This document shows, piece after piece, positions 13,110-24,692 of a DNA stretch of 64,000 nucleotides (position 1 is the stretch's first letter; the number at the start of each line of letters is the position of its first letter). The notes under the pieces are model-generated. The model worked only from the letters and a program-made list of their open reading frames with translations. It had not been told where the DNA came from and ran no database searches. This stretch comes from Dipteronia dyeriana (taxonomy: Eukaryota; Streptophyta; Magnoliopsida; Sapindales; Sapindaceae). The DNA lies in the NCBI GenBank assembly GCA_032871835.1, contig CM065296.1:4970001-5034000 (forward strand). Reading direction: 5' to 3'. The position numbers were made by a program, and so were the translations under genes.

Positions 13110-13625
13110 TTAAGAGTAGGCTCAGGAAAAGGTTTATACAAAAGGCTCAGATTTCATTTACAAAGGCACGGGTGAAGATATTTAAAAGTTTTGAACATTG
13201 ATGTAAAAGGCTCGGACACTACTTTAAAAGTCTTGGACACTTCTTTACAAGGCTCAGACACTGTTTTAAAAGTCTCTGAAACTTCTTTAAAAGGCTCATA
13301 CATTGTTTCATTGACAAATCTAACGGCTATGCAACAGGCTCGGACACAACTTCATAAAGGCTCAACACTGTTGTAAAAGGTTAGGACACTGTTGTAAAAG
13401 GGCCAGACACTACTTTAAAATGCTCGGACACTGCTTCATTGACAAACCCAAAACGCTCGGACACAACTTCATAAAGGCTTGGATTGTGTTTAGAAAGACT
13501 CAGACAGGGCTTAGAAAGGCTCGAAGATTCAAAATTCACACAATCAGCTTTAGGTTCACAAAAGACTCGGAGAACAAATGAAAATGAACGGATAAAGTGT
13601 TACAAGACTCAGAAACTCAGTTATA
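13110..13625 (-). repeat. Right subterminal tandem array, inverted
   Basis: About twenty degenerate units with the core AAAAGGCTCGGACACTG. This is the reverse complement of the left array's CCGAGCCTTTT core. Unit length is about 22-24 bp, with two sub-blocks sharing TTCATTGACAAA. The array is placed symmetrically before the right terminal inverted repeat. Confidence 0.85.
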
Positions 13626-13936
13626 GAAAAGAAGTATTTACGAGATATATTACCTCTTGTTGTACCGAAGAACTTTGACTTCTTTCTAAGTTGAAGAAGA
13701 AAGGGTAGGCAACCTTGAATTTTTTGTTGTAGAGGATTTCAATTTTCAGATAAGTTTATTGTAGAGAAAGAGAGAAGTTACTAAATTGAGTGTTAGAAGT
13801 ATAGAGATGAAAGTACAAACAAAATAAAAACCTGATTATTTAAGGGTAAGTTTGGTAGTTCACAATTATATGTGCATTTTAAATATAACTTATTAAAGCA
13901 CCCACTTGCATGCAAAACAAGCTAAAAAATGTGACA

Positions 13937-15134
13937 TTTTGGACCATTTCCACAATGATTAATGTTGATCAAGTCAAATAGATAAATTTAACTGCGGAGA
14001 GTTGGAAAAATGAATGTTATTTCAACAGCTAGATCTCTTATAGAAACCTTAATAAATCTGACTCTTACCGACCTGTAAACTAAATATTCATAAAACTTGT
14101 TTTAATTATTTATAACAATTGTCATCGAAATATTTAACATCGTTTTGTAAATGAAAAACATATAAACTCATTTTTCATTTGGGTAAATAAGAAAAAATAA
14201 AATGATAGAAAGTGTACCATGAAGCTAGAAGTATCACGTATATCATTTAATTATTTTATTTAATGATGATAGTTGATGTAACCTTTGATTTTTAATTGCA
14301 ATGACTTGAGGAGTTGAGGGTTATGCTTCAAATATGGGCCTTGAAATCAAGATTCAGTTATTGGGCCAGCACAATATTTGTGATTGTATTTAATTTAGAG
14401 TCCATAAGAGTTCTTCTGGTCTTTTAATTTTCAATGCGCAACCCATATATGCCTAATATTTAACCACAATGTCTTCTTCTTATGCCTAATATTTAACCAC
14501 ATTGTCTTCTTCTTCTTCTTCTTGTTATATTACATTTAATTTTTTATTTTGTTAAAATGCACATAAACTCTTAATTACAATTTAAAATACCAACTCATTT
14601 AAAACCAAAATTAAAATTCACATAAACTCTTAATTTAATTAGTTTGTACATTTCCCTCCATTCTATGTGAGGTTTTAAGTCCAACCTTGTATGAATGCAT
14701 AGAAAGTAAGTTTGTAATATTTGATCCGGACGGATTTTGATAGAATTTTGAATTAGTGTTGACCCTTTAAAAAAAACATCTTGGTACTTTTTATGGGAAA
14801 TGTGCATATTATAAGAAGATTTGAAAATATAAGCAAGTTCATAAAGGCATTGATTTGATCAAAGTGCATTTGTAAAGCTTTAATGATACAATTGAAATTA
14901 AATGTGTTTGGATTTTGCTAGGAGTTGCTTCTTTTCTTGGGGATTTATGTTTTCAATATATATTTAATTTTTCAAATCCTTAAAGATTTCAAACGTTATA
15001 ATTATTTCGATTCATATTTTCATCTAAAGGTGTTCATTTTCCGTCGCATTAACTAAATAAGGGAGTAGGATTTATTTTCAACATAATTCAGCTTTCAAAT
15101 TTAAATATTTTTCCAAATTCAATGAGAGGCAATC
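13937..15134. other. Intergenic, no gene supported
   Basis: AT-rich sequence with a short direct repeat (TATGCCTAATATTTAACCAC at about 14449 and 14481) next to a CTT repeat. No coding signal is seen. Confidence 0.5.
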
Positions 15135-15630
15135 AGAGCATCTCCAATGTTGTGTCAAAATTGTGTGTCAATGCTAAAATTTAACATTGATTGTAAAAAT
15201 CCTCCTCTAATGTAGTGTCAAATACCATGTTACATTGACATATGCTAAATTTTATATCAAATTTAACACAGTATATTATATGTCAAATTTGACACAACAA
15301 TGAGTGTCTTTTTTTTAAATTATAAAAATACCATTATTTATATATTCTAATTATTTCAAATTATTTAAATTTAATGTACATTAATGTTATTTCAATCCAA
15401 TTAATTTCATCGATAATAATTTTTAAAAAATTCAATGGTTATCCATTAATGCATTAATGATATTAATTAACTTTTATAAGTTTAATGAATAAAATATAGT
15501 ATTTTAGTTTAACTTTTAGTATTTTGCATTATAGCACGATTCTAATTTGTTGTACAAGATATTATATTTAGTTATTTTTTCTGTCAAATTTAACATTGTG
15601 AATGACATCAGCATCGGAGATAGTTTCAAG
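15135..15630. mobile_element. MITE, family M copy 1
   Basis: The left end GAGCATCTCCAATGTTGTG and the right end, whose reverse complement reads ATCTCCGATGCTGATG, form short degenerate inverted termini. Two more copies share internal sequence such as TGTCAAATTTGACACAACAA and CCTCTAATGTAGTGTCAAAT (50424-50893 inverted, and 57171-57609). About 495 bp, no coding capacity. Confidence 0.7.
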
Positions 15631-16714
15631 TAGACTTCATATCCAGCCACACACAGAAAAATTATGATTCATTCATTTTCTTGTTCAAGATTATTTTCTA
15701 GAGAAAATCATGATTTTGTAGAACAAGGTATGTCTCTCCTTCTCATGAATTTGTTGTGTTCAACATTTTTTTTTTATAATTCAATTCAAATTTTCTTCTT
15801 AATTTCTATGTTTTTTTTTTTTTGTTGAAATAATTTTAACAGATGGGTTGATGAGAGAAAAAATATCTTCGAAAACCAAAAAAATCGGTGAGTAATTCCG
15901 GACTGTACTCAATTTGGTTTCTTCTTATCCTCATTTTGTTGGTAATTATCTTTTTATTTTTCTTCTTCCTGATTATATAAATTAAGAGGAGTATCTGTTT
16001 AGATATTTTCCATTGTTTTCGAAGCACTTTGGATTCTTTACGCACCTCAGTTTTTTTCTCACATTTTTAAAACATGTTATTGTTTATTAATAAAATAATA
16101 CTGAAAAGCGATCATCGTAATATCTATGTATTATCGGTTACGGATAAAATAATACTGAAAATCAGTCATATAGTAATCAATCGTTCGTTGTAATGTTTAT
16201 TTCAATTATTTGTAATGAGATCATTGAAAGTGAAAAGAATTGAGGGCACATCCTAATCACTCGTTTATTGTAATCCTTTTGTATAATGAGATTATCAAAA
16301 GTCAAAAGAATCAAGGTTAGGAGAGCATTCGATTTTTGTTAGGAACAGTTTTCAAAAAAGACCAGGCAACGCTATACCAAACATGTTTGCAAATTTTAAA
16401 ACAACAATTTTGAAGCATAATTTTTAACTTTTCAAAAATTGTTATGTAAAACATAATTTTAAAATGAAACCAAACTCTTTAAGACATAATAGAAGATATT
16501 GCTTTGGGTTCAAATGATTGAATGCATTTAAATAAGTTCTCAATTCAGTTGTGTTGATCACAAAATGAAATAAATCTTTGAAAGATGTGAAATGTAACAA
16601 AGTTAGCGATGGCGATGACATATTTTTATAAGAAATTTAGTACCGAGCCTAACGTGACTTGGTGAAGGACGCTATTTCAGTTTCACCACACGGGGTCATA
16701 TAAGGAATCCCCAC
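15631..16714. other. Intergenic, upstream of the prenyltransferase
   Basis: AT-rich DNA without a supported gene. A TATA-like CATATAAGG lies at about 16697-16705; if functional it would put transcription start just before 16790. A TATTTCAG at about 16673 could instead be a splice acceptor for an upstream leader exon. Confidence 0.4.
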
Positions 16715-19193
16715 TTGAGAAACAGTTTTCCACTCGATCCATATTACATATTTTCATGGTATCAATTTTTTCTGATAAACACAACATACATGGTTTGGGC
16801 GATTTCAGGCTGCTTTACAGGAATTCAATGGCCAACAAGACAAGCACACAGCTTCCAGAACCGAAGTCATAAGCCTATCAAATGTGTCCAAAGAACTACA
16901 TTTTCACTATCTGATCATCATCAATTTATCAGAAACAGTGAGAATTTACACACCAGGAACTGTAAATTATCATTCAAGAGATCACTTCAGGTTCCCGTCA
17001 CTTTACAAGATGAGTATGTTTCAAAACCAGATGATGACAATAACTTGAAGAGCTTTCAGGATTTTCTCAGTAAGAATTTAAATGCCTTCTACAGGTTTTC
17101 GCGTCCCCACACCGTGATTGGCACCGTAAGTTCCTGTACTACTAATTTTCTCTGAGAAAATTAAAACTTTCTATTGACAACAGCATGACTGTTTCAGTTT
17201 TTTTTTTTTTTGGTTAATTGCCAGATTATAGGAATAACATCAGTTTCTCTTCTTCCTGTGGAGACTCTGGCTGATTTGAGTCCCACATTTTTCATGGGAT
17301 TATTCAAGGTAAAATCTAGCACTATTAAGAGATCAAAAAGCAATTTTTAATTTTTTATTTCTTGTATAATTTCTTTCTCTATATTTAATTATTTCAGGCA
17401 TTGGTGCCTTCAATATTGATGAACATTTATGTGGTCGGCTTGAACCAGTTGTTTGATGTTGAAATAGACAAGGTACTTCTTGGAAATCACTGAAATTATA
17501 TTTTAGTTCTTCTAAAATATAGACATCCAAGTCGATCTTAACATCTGTTTTAGCATAAATTATCACGAATATAAATACAGTATCCTGGTTTTTTTTCAGA
17601 ACCGATCTGACTAGAAAATTATTATACTTCTTCATGTTCCCAGGTGAACAAACCAGATCTCCCTCTGGCATCCGGTGACTTCACAAAGGAAACTGGAATG
17701 ACAATTGTTTCGACATTTTTGTTGATGGTGAGAACTGAGAATCAATGAAGATGGCCTGCTAAGATCTTGAATGAAACTCCATTTTCTCATTATGATCAAA
17801 TTCTTGACAAAAATTAATTATATAAGAGCTGATTTGATCTCATTTTTCCAGAGTCTGGCTATGGGAATGGTGTTTCAATCTCCACCACTTTTTTTGGCAC
17901 TCCTCATAAGTTTTCTTCTCGGAAGTATATATTCTGTCGAAGTAAGTATTCTTTAATGTTAACATACATTCAGACATACGTTAACAACGGAATTTTAATT
18001 TGTTCTGACTATGTTTTGAAGTTAATTTACCTGTAACAATTTGATCAAAGTTTGATATTGGTTTATTATTTTCTCTTGTAGCTTCCTTTTCTTAGATGGA
18101 AGAGACATGCATTTCTGGCCGCAAGTTGCATCCTCATTGTGAGGGCTATTGTAGTTCAACTTGCTTTCTTCATACACATGGAGGTATATATCTATTAGAT
18201 ACAATTTCATACACATCTGATTTTTTTATTTATTTTTTTGATAGTAAAAATTTCTGATTAATTGGCTTCAAATTTTGTGCAGAAATATGTGCTTGGTAAA
18301 CCTGTAGTTATTACAAGATCATTGGTTTTCGCCACCACTTTCATGTGCTTCTTCTCTGCTGTTATTGCACTGTTCAAAGTAATTTTAAAACGTACCGAGA
18401 TTCTATATTGATTTGAGCTTTTATTTCAACACATTTAAAACTTTTGCATTAGTTATTAACATGTCACCCATTTCTAACAATGTTAACATGTCACAAAATC
18501 TGTTTTGGTGCATTAACAGGATATACCTGATGTGGATGGTGACAGAGATTTTGGTATTCAATCATTCAGTGTCAGCGTAGGCCAAGAAAGAGTGAGTACA
18601 CTTGAATACAATTATATTTTCATGATCATTTTAAAAAAAAAAAAAAAAATTCGAATTATGTTTCAGATCTTCCTTTATTTTCTGGACTAAAAAATTTACT
18701 TTGTTGAATTGATTTGACAAGGTATTTGGTCTGTGTGTTAAAATGCTGTTACTTGCTTATGGAGCTGCAGTAATGGTTGGAGCTTCTTCATCTTTTCTAC
18801 CAAGCAAGCTTGTCACTGTAAGGATTAATTATACACATTTTTTGTATCTCTGTAGTCGGAATTCTTCTCTCTAAATCAATAAAAACTCCACATGCAGATG
18901 TTAGGCCACTGCACACTTGCTTCATTTTTGTGGACTCGAGCTCGGTCTGTCGATCTGTCAAGTAAAACATCAATAACTTCTTTTTATATGTTCATTTGGA
19001 AGGTAAGTGACTCGAATTTACAATTTTATTAATACACATTCCAGAAATCAGAATAGCCTATGTCAATTTCCGTTTATTCGAATTTAAATTTTACTATTTA
19101 GTTCCGAACCGATGGTTATTATTATTATTTATTTATTTGTTACGGGTGCAGTTATTCTATGCTGAGTACCTCCTCATTCCATTTGTACGCTGA
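16715..19193 (+). CDS. UbiA aromatic prenyltransferase, plastid (HPT/VTE2 family)
   Basis: Membrane prenyltransferase that joins an isoprenoid diphosphate to an aromatic acceptor in plastids. Eleven coding exons: 16715-17125, 17225-17308, 17398-17472, 17644-17727, 17852-17941, 18082-18183, 18283-18378, 18520-18591, 18722-18817, 18898-19002, 19152-19193. All introns are phase 0 and GT-AG, as in homogentisate phytyltransferase genes. The product is 418 residues from 16715, or 393 from the in-frame ATG at 16790, which I find at least as likely. The Ser/Arg/Asn-rich first ~90 residues look like a transit peptide. Both diagnostic Mg-diphosphate motifs are present: [20 protein letters not shown] and [19 protein letters not shown]. 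The ending [19 protein letters not shown] is typical. Tocopherol enzymes usually have NQLSDVEIDKVNKPYLPLAS; the S-to-F and Y-to-D changes suggest a specialised acceptor (flavonoid, coumarin or other phenol). That part is inference. The gene appears intact. Confidence 0.92.
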
Positions 19194-19666
19194 GAGAAGA
19201 ATTGCTAGGTTCATTTTGTATTTGGATTTGTCAAGAACAAAACCCACATAAACGTGTGGTTTTGATGATGGCGATTTTAATTTTTGATCTAGATCAACGG
19301 TTAGATGTACTTGAATCGAATTAACAATTGATGCTGCAATTTTTTGAGAGCTATTTAATTAGTTATTTTATGTCTACATCTTATAACTTATTTAATAATA
19401 AATAATAACCTAACCAAACCAAACAAGTAAGATATGAATTTTGTTAACGTGTGTCATTAACGAAACTATATGTAGCGTTATATATTGCTAGCAAACTTTC
19501 ACACATCAACAAAAACCAATAATATCCCTTAGGCTTCTCTCTATACTGAATAATTTTCTGTTTCTGTTTCGGTTTCTATTTTAAGTGGAAAAAAGAAAAT
19601 AAATCATGAATGATAAATGATAAATTTCGAGAGCTATCATTTTCAGATATGCATACATAAATGATA
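19194..19666. other. Prenyltransferase 3' UTR and spacer
   Basis: The sequence after the stop is AT-rich and includes AATAATAAATAATAA near 19392, a possible poly(A) region. From about 19625 it begins to match sequence near 24690, the edge of the duplicated segment described below. Confidence 0.45.
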
Positions 19667-21180
19667 AACTAGAGTAGAGATGGTCATTTATCCCGGGCCC
19701 TCAAACCCCCGCTTCCCATCCCTATCCCTATCCCCATTTGGGGAAAATTTTTTAGAAAAAAATGAAAAAATGGGGAAATGAGAGGGGGGATGGGAATGAC
19801 TTTTAACCCCAATTTTAAATGGGGTTGGGGTTGGGGTTGGGGTTGGGGTTGGAGATGGGGGGACCGGTCCCCATCCACATTTCCCCCACAAATTCCTTGA
19901 AATAGGGATGAGGTTGGGGTTAGGTGCCCCCATCCCCATTTCCCCCAAATATTATAATATTATATAATAAAAATATATTTTTTTATTTTTTTTATTTTAC
20001 TAACTATATATACATATTTATAAACTATAACTTAAATTATACACCAAACAATCTTACTATATATATACATATTGATTTTCTTATTAATTTACATACCAAG
20101 CAAGCTCCATACAATTTATTAATATATTTTACCAACTATATATACATATTAAACAACTTAATTTTTATTTCAATTTGTATGGGATGTTATTTTGTATTTG
20201 AATTTATTGAATTGTGAATTTATGTACTTCTTTAATATGTAATAAAAATGGGGGAATCGGAGACTTTAAAGAAATGGAAAAACAAAAAAAAAAAACAGGA
20301 AAAAAATAGGAGAAATAGGGATTGGGATGGAGGGACCTCCCCCAAAATTAGCCTAACCCCATTTCCCCCAAATGTGGAAACGAGGGGATGGAAGAGGGTT
20401 TAGAAATTGGGGATGGGGGACCTATATCCGCCCTATTTCCCCATTGGCCATCCCTAAACCAGCGTAGTGATTTCCAACTGGGGATTTGAAACAGATGTTT
20501 TAGTGGCACAATACAAAGGACCAGAATTGAAAATGGAAAATCAGAAAAAACCCAACAAAAATTCAATCTTGCTTCAGCTATACCAACCGAAATCATATAT
20601 TTCCTCAGCTGAATTTTGTTTTAATTTTTTATCACAACAAATAAATGAAAATATATTAAACAAAAAAAAAGGGGGCCATCTTTACCATTCTTTGATGTGT
20701 TTGGATGCTGAGAAAAAGCTGGAATATGAGAAGATGACAAACAAAATTACGATCGGTTAATTGAAACAAAGCAGAACGATGCGTTTTGCAGAGGGACTGG
20801 TAAATGTCGGCCATCAAACATGGCGGTTTTGGGGGAGCGGAACCGGAGAGACTGCAATTTGAAGAGCTTCGAGTGAATCGATATTTTATGATCTGGGATA
20901 TCTTTTTCCGGTTCAATTTCGCGAGAAAAGAAAAGAAAGGACAAGAAATTTTCACAAAATGATGACGTGAGTAGGCACGTCATGGTATTTTGCCGACGTG
21001 ACCGATTACGTCATCGGTTTGGTGCTGGCGTGGTTAAATTTACCTTAAATATGGATTGTCACGTTGTAACACATCCATGACGTGCCCAGGCATGTCATTA
21101 CCAAATTACATAATTGGTTGCAGATCGGGCCTGAAGCTGTTGGCCCAAATTTAAGAATAGTCGGACCCACTTGTTATTAC
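19628..21180 (+). repeat. Duplicated eL39 upstream segment, copy 1 (split by hAT)
   Basis: Excluding the hAT insertion, this segment matches 24693-25442 over roughly 700 bp. Shared examples are GGGGATTTGAAACA, TTAGTGGCACAATACAAAG, GATGCTGAGAAAAAGCTGG and ACAAAATTACGATC. The match fades after GACCCA at about 21170. This copy lacks the eL39 exons and the telo-box but keeps TGGGCC-type motifs (about 21126-21146) and the ACGT-rich cluster, so it is either a partial duplication or a tandem gene duplicate whose coding part was lost. Confidence 0.88.
19675..20456. mobile_element. hAT-like non-autonomous element, 782 bp
   Basis: The left end is TAGAGATGGTCA and the reverse complement of the right end is TAGGGATGGCCA (10 of 12 identical). 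Such termini are common on plant hAT elements. The flanking 8-mers AACTAGAG (19667-19674) and AACCAGCG (20457-20464) match at 6 of 8. The paralogous locus without the insertion (24717-24724) has AACCAGAG, an independent empty-site check. Both ends are G/C-rich and rich in GGGGATGGGG-like runs; the centre is AT-rich. A (GGGGTT)n tract lies at 19821-19852. No transposase is encoded. Confidence 0.88.
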
Positions 21181-21309
21181 TTTTTGTCTTCTGTTTGAGT
21201 CCTCCAATTAAATTGGGCTTCTAGCTTTGACCATTAACTTATATAGTTTTTTTTTTTAATATTTATTTTTTATAAAATATTACAATAATTCAAGGTTTTC
21301 AGAAAAGGG

Positions 21310-21620
21310 AATACTAGACAGGATCACGGTTCGTTTCAAACCGTGGAATCGAACCGTAACCGTAGGCTAAAAGCTAGAACCGGAATCGAAATTCCGGTTC
21401 CAGTTCCATAAAAAAAAACGGACTGGAACCGGTGGTTTAGTTCCGATTCTGGACCACTTTTTTTTAAAATTTTATATATTTATTTTATTTTAATTTCGGC
21501 TTATCCAATCAACTTCATTTACAATTTCACATCATTACATGGGTGGAACCGTCGGAACCGGAAAACCTTACCGGAACCTAGAATCGGAAAACCGAAACCG
21601 AACCGCAGTCATATCTGGGG
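21310..21620. mobile_element. Possible short hAT-like element
   Basis: The left part reads ATCACGGTTCGTTTCAAACC and the reverse complement of the right part reads GACTGCGGTTCGGTTTTCCG. The interior is rich in CGGAACCGG-type words and their complements. This composition and end structure resemble small plant hAT elements. No confident target duplication was found. Confidence 0.5.
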
Positions 21621-22632
21621 AAGACACTCGAACTCATATTCTTGTGGTGCAGGTATAATAGGCAATACGATTGGACCAACATCATCAAAGTGCATAGAAT
21701 TTCATTTCATGGTAAACAAATATGAAACTGTATAGAACGATTGGAGACCTTAACATCATCAAGAAAATTAATGTTGTAGTCTTTCCGGGACCCAGGTGCA
21801 TATATATATAACACATTAACACACGTTATTCATATAAATACAATGAAATAGACGACATTGTAATTCAATGAAAGAAATGAAAACACATGTTTTATAAAGC
21901 GTGTTTTCTTGATTACAAAATCATCATATGATATATATATGTATGTGTATATGCAACATAACTGCTCTCTAGCTAGAAAAGTTTTGGGTGAAACTAGATC
22001 AATGTGCTTGTGCTAAAATTGAAATTGGAGATGTAAATTTCTTCAGATCAACATTAACATATCTCCTGGCCACTTAAATACACTACACCTGTGTGCATCT
22101 TTTGGAAACAGTTTTCAGTACATGAGCAACAATTGAAAATAATTTCAGGCAAGAATAGGACAATACACAAACATACAAGTAGACAATTAAGTTTTAGATA
22201 TTCTACATTTTCTTGTTTGAATTTGAGTTTCTGGAATCGAAATTGTTAACTCAAGCCAGGATGTGCCATATGAAGTAATACAAAACTCAATCCCTTTTAT
22301 TAGAATTACATTTTTATTTTTATTTTTGGAAGTAATTTCTCTCTATTTTTTTTAAAGGCTTTTCTCTACTTAATTTTATAGCAACACATAATTAAATTAT
22401 GAAATTTATCTTGAATCATGACTTGTTTATTAACAATCCAGACCGTTATAGAAAAGAATAAACTTTTTCTCACACCAAATCTATCTCTATCTCTAAATTA
22501 GAGTTTCAAAAGTAAATATATTACTATATTAATAAGGTTTAGTGACAATATGGACTTTTCACTATTGTAATTATTTCCTATTTGATTAAGGAGATAATTC
22601 TCCCTATCCTATTAGATTATGTTCTCCACGTC
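21621..22632. other. Intergenic, no gene supported
   Basis: AT-rich DNA with scattered short repeats. It ends at the TATA-like element in front of the LARP-type ORF. Confidence 0.5.
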
Positions 22633-22640
22633 TATATATA
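22633..22640 (+). promoter_or_regulatory. TATA box candidate for the LARP-type retrocopy
   Basis: TATATATA follows CCACGTC. It lies about 100 bp before the ATG at 22739, where a retrocopy would need a new promoter. An out-of-frame ATG at 22657 would begin a short overlapping upstream ORF if transcription starts before it. Confidence 0.45.
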
Positions 22641-22738
22641 GAAACAAATAGAATCGATGATTCATCTCATTCTTTCTCTTTTGGTTGCTATTATATTTCT
22701 ATACTTTCAAACTTTATTTTATAACAAAAGCATCGCCA

Positions 22739-23572
22739 ATGATAATATCAGAAGGTGCGGAGTACGGGAGTGGCAATGCGGGCAACAGACCGGCGTGGAA
22801 CAAGCCGTCGAATGGGGCTGGGGCTGGAGCTGCTGCGGTGGAGACTGGGCCGCTGATGGGGGCTCACAGGGGTGGTTCTTCAATGAAGTCTTGTTTGGAT
22901 TCTTTGAAAGGATTTGCTGGATCATCATCATCAACACCACCACTTGCCAAAGTTAGCAATAATAGAAACCCTAACTCAACTGCAACACCAAACTACCATA
23001 CAACACCGACGTGCCCAATATTTACAAGGAGCAATGCTGCCGGCTCATCTTCTAATGGGTTTGTGTCACAATCTCACGGTGTTAATGATCATTGTAAACA
23101 TCACAATTCGTACATGAATCGCAATGGTGGCACACACCATCACCGTGGATGGTTTGTGAGGCATCCACCACCACCACCACCACCCATTGGGTATCTTGGA
23201 GCTGCTAACTTGTATTATGTTGCACCTCCACCTCTGGATGCACTCAGAGGTGTGCCTGCTGTTGCATACTTCCATGCAACGTGTCAGTTGCAGTGTCTGA
23301 TAGTGAAGCAGATCGACTATTATTTCAGCAAAGAGAACTTAGTTAAAGATACATACTTGCGGCAGAAGATGGATCATCAGGGCTGGGTTCCAATTAAATT
23401 AATAGCAGGCTTTAATAAAGTCAAACTTTTGACTGGAGGTAATATCGGGATCATATCAGATGCCTTGCGAAGCTCGTTGGTGGTGGAAGTACAGGGAGGA
23501 GACAGAATCAGAAGACGGAATGATTGGACTAGATGGATAATGGCGCCAACTGGCCAAGTCAGTGTTCAATGA
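22739..23572 (+). CDS. La-motif protein, LARP1-type retrocopy
   Basis: Encodes a 277-residue protein with a C-terminal La motif (about residues 182-265): VKQIDYYFSKENLVKDTYLR, then QGWVPIKLIAGFNKVKLLT, then RRRNDWTRWIM. LARP1-family proteins bind RNA and regulate mRNA translation and decay in the cytoplasm. The N-terminal part retains shortened versions of parental segments (WNKPSNG, ETGPLMGA, a Pro-rich run, LRGVPAVAYF). By recall, plant LARP1b/1c genes have introns and encode about 450-550 residues; this copy is intronless and collapsed, so it looks like a processed retrocopy that kept an open frame. An in-frame ATG at 22685 adds 18 residues unrelated to the family; 22739 fits better. Whether it is expressed is unknown. 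Confidence 0.8.
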   Translation: MIISEGAEYGSGNAGNRPAWNKPSNGAGAGAAAVETGPLMGAHRGGSSMKSCLDSLKGFAGSSSSTPPLAKVSNNRNPNSTATPNYHTTPTCPIFTRSNAAGSSSNGFVSQSHGVNDHCKHHNSYMNRNGGTHHHRGWFVRHPPPPPPPIGYLGAANLYYVAPPPLDALRGVPAVAYFHATCQLQCLIVKQIDYYFSKENLVKDTYLRQKMDHQGWVPIKLIAGFNKVKLLTGGNIGIISDALRSSLVVEVQGGDRIRRRNDWTRWIMAPTGQVSVQ

Positions 23573-24120
23573 GGCTCGGATCTTTCAACAAAGATTGCAA
23601 ATTAGAACAATACCCATTACAAAGAGTGACAATAGGCCATGAAAGGCTGGTTTATTTTTTTTCTCTTATTATTCTTATTTTAACAAAAAAAATTTAAAAA
23701 AAAAGGAGAAAAGAATTTGAAAATTGGAAAAAAAAGAAAAACCTTATAGGACTTGAGCAGCTAGTAGCATGAGCTTATTAGGGTCCGGTTGGGACAGATT
23801 GATGAGGATGTTACGGAGGTGCCTGTTTAGTCGGTCCAGTATATCTACCGATTCCGATCACCAATAACCTTATCTACAAATATTATTGAGGTTGGGAATA
23901 AAAATATGGTTTCATTGGAGAATTCTGCTGGAGTACTACAAGGAGAAAGAAGATAAAGGAGGCCCTATCGCCGGAAGTTGCGCAGCTGATGCTACATTTA
24001 CTCAATTCTCTGTCTAGCTATTTGTTTGGTTTTTTTTTTTTTTTAATTCAACTCAATTCTATTAAGAGAATCCATTTTGTACACAGGTTTAGTTAACACT
24101 TACAGTGAATTGGAACTATA
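23573..24120 (+). other. Retained 3' UTR of the LARP-type retrocopy
   Basis: The sequence after the stop continues with less AT-rich, structured text (GAGCAGCTAGTAGCATGAGC, CGCCGGAAGTTGCGCAGCTG), ending near a T14 run at about 24031. I infer that it is 3' UTR copied from the parent mRNA. No clean poly(A) tail or flanking direct repeat was found. Confidence 0.5.
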
Positions 24121-24692
24121 AGTTGTTGCACATGCAACGGTTTTTTCAGTGCAACTAGTGATAAGGTTTTCTAGAGAGAGAGATTGACACTATAAGCATT
24201 AAGCATGAATATTATTTAATATCTTTTGAGCGCCAAATCTCTGCTGCAAAGTTGTAGAAAACCTAATTTACAACCAAATTCAAGGCCAATAAACATTCAA
24301 TCTCAGGTGTAAATATCCCAAAAACAATTAGGCAAGCTTCAGTTAGTTCGAAGAGGAGAAAAAATGGGGATTACGAGTTTGTACACTATAACAATTTGTA
24401 ATAAATATACTCAAGTGGAACATGGAAAAAATATAAAATTGCATGAGAAAAATAGGCTTTAGTGAGTATTTTCTAAGTTTTGCAATACCAGGAAGCCAAA
24501 CTAGGCAAAAAGGACGATAGTCTAACTCATATCACCAAAAGTCAACAAGGCTAAACCCACCTAAGTTGACTAAAATGACTCTACAATGCTTTTGCATTTT
24601 ATTATCCCACTTACATTGAGACGAGAAATTTCAATCCAAAGTGTGAGAATACTGGTACAAAAATCACAAACTATAAATACACCGAGATAGAA
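24121..24692. other. Intergenic spacer
   Basis: AT-rich sequence without a supported gene, lying between the retrocopy and the second duplicated segment. Confidence 0.5.

Larger units (their letters stand above)
9311..13936. mobile_element. Mutator-like element with Ulp1-type and MuDR-type relic genes
   Basis: The left end reads GGCACTTTTTAGGATAGGTC then TTGTGCAAATAACACC. The reverse complement of the right end reads GTCACATTTTTTAGCTTG then TTTTGCATGCAAGTGGGTGC. Alignment continues through a shared TTATATTTAAAA block, giving degenerate inverted ends of about 80-100 bp. Inside are a left tandem array, a plus-strand DUF1985/Ulp1-type relic, a minus-strand MuDR-type transposase relic, and a right tandem array in inverted orientation. 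Carriage of an Ulp1-protease gene is a known trait of Kaonashi-type plant Mutator-like elements. Both genes are broken, so the copy is inactive by itself. Exact ends and the target-site duplication are not resolved. Confidence 0.78.

Noticed and set aside
9720..13625. Regularly spaced short repeats resembling a CRISPR-like array
   Set aside because: Units are degenerate and contiguous with no unique spacers, the two arrays are inverted relative to each other, and the host is a plant.
19821..19852. (GGGGTT)n resembling a ciliate telomere repeat
   Set aside because: It is a short expansion of GGGGTTGGGG-type text that fills the ends of the enclosing hAT-like element; plants use TTTAGGG.
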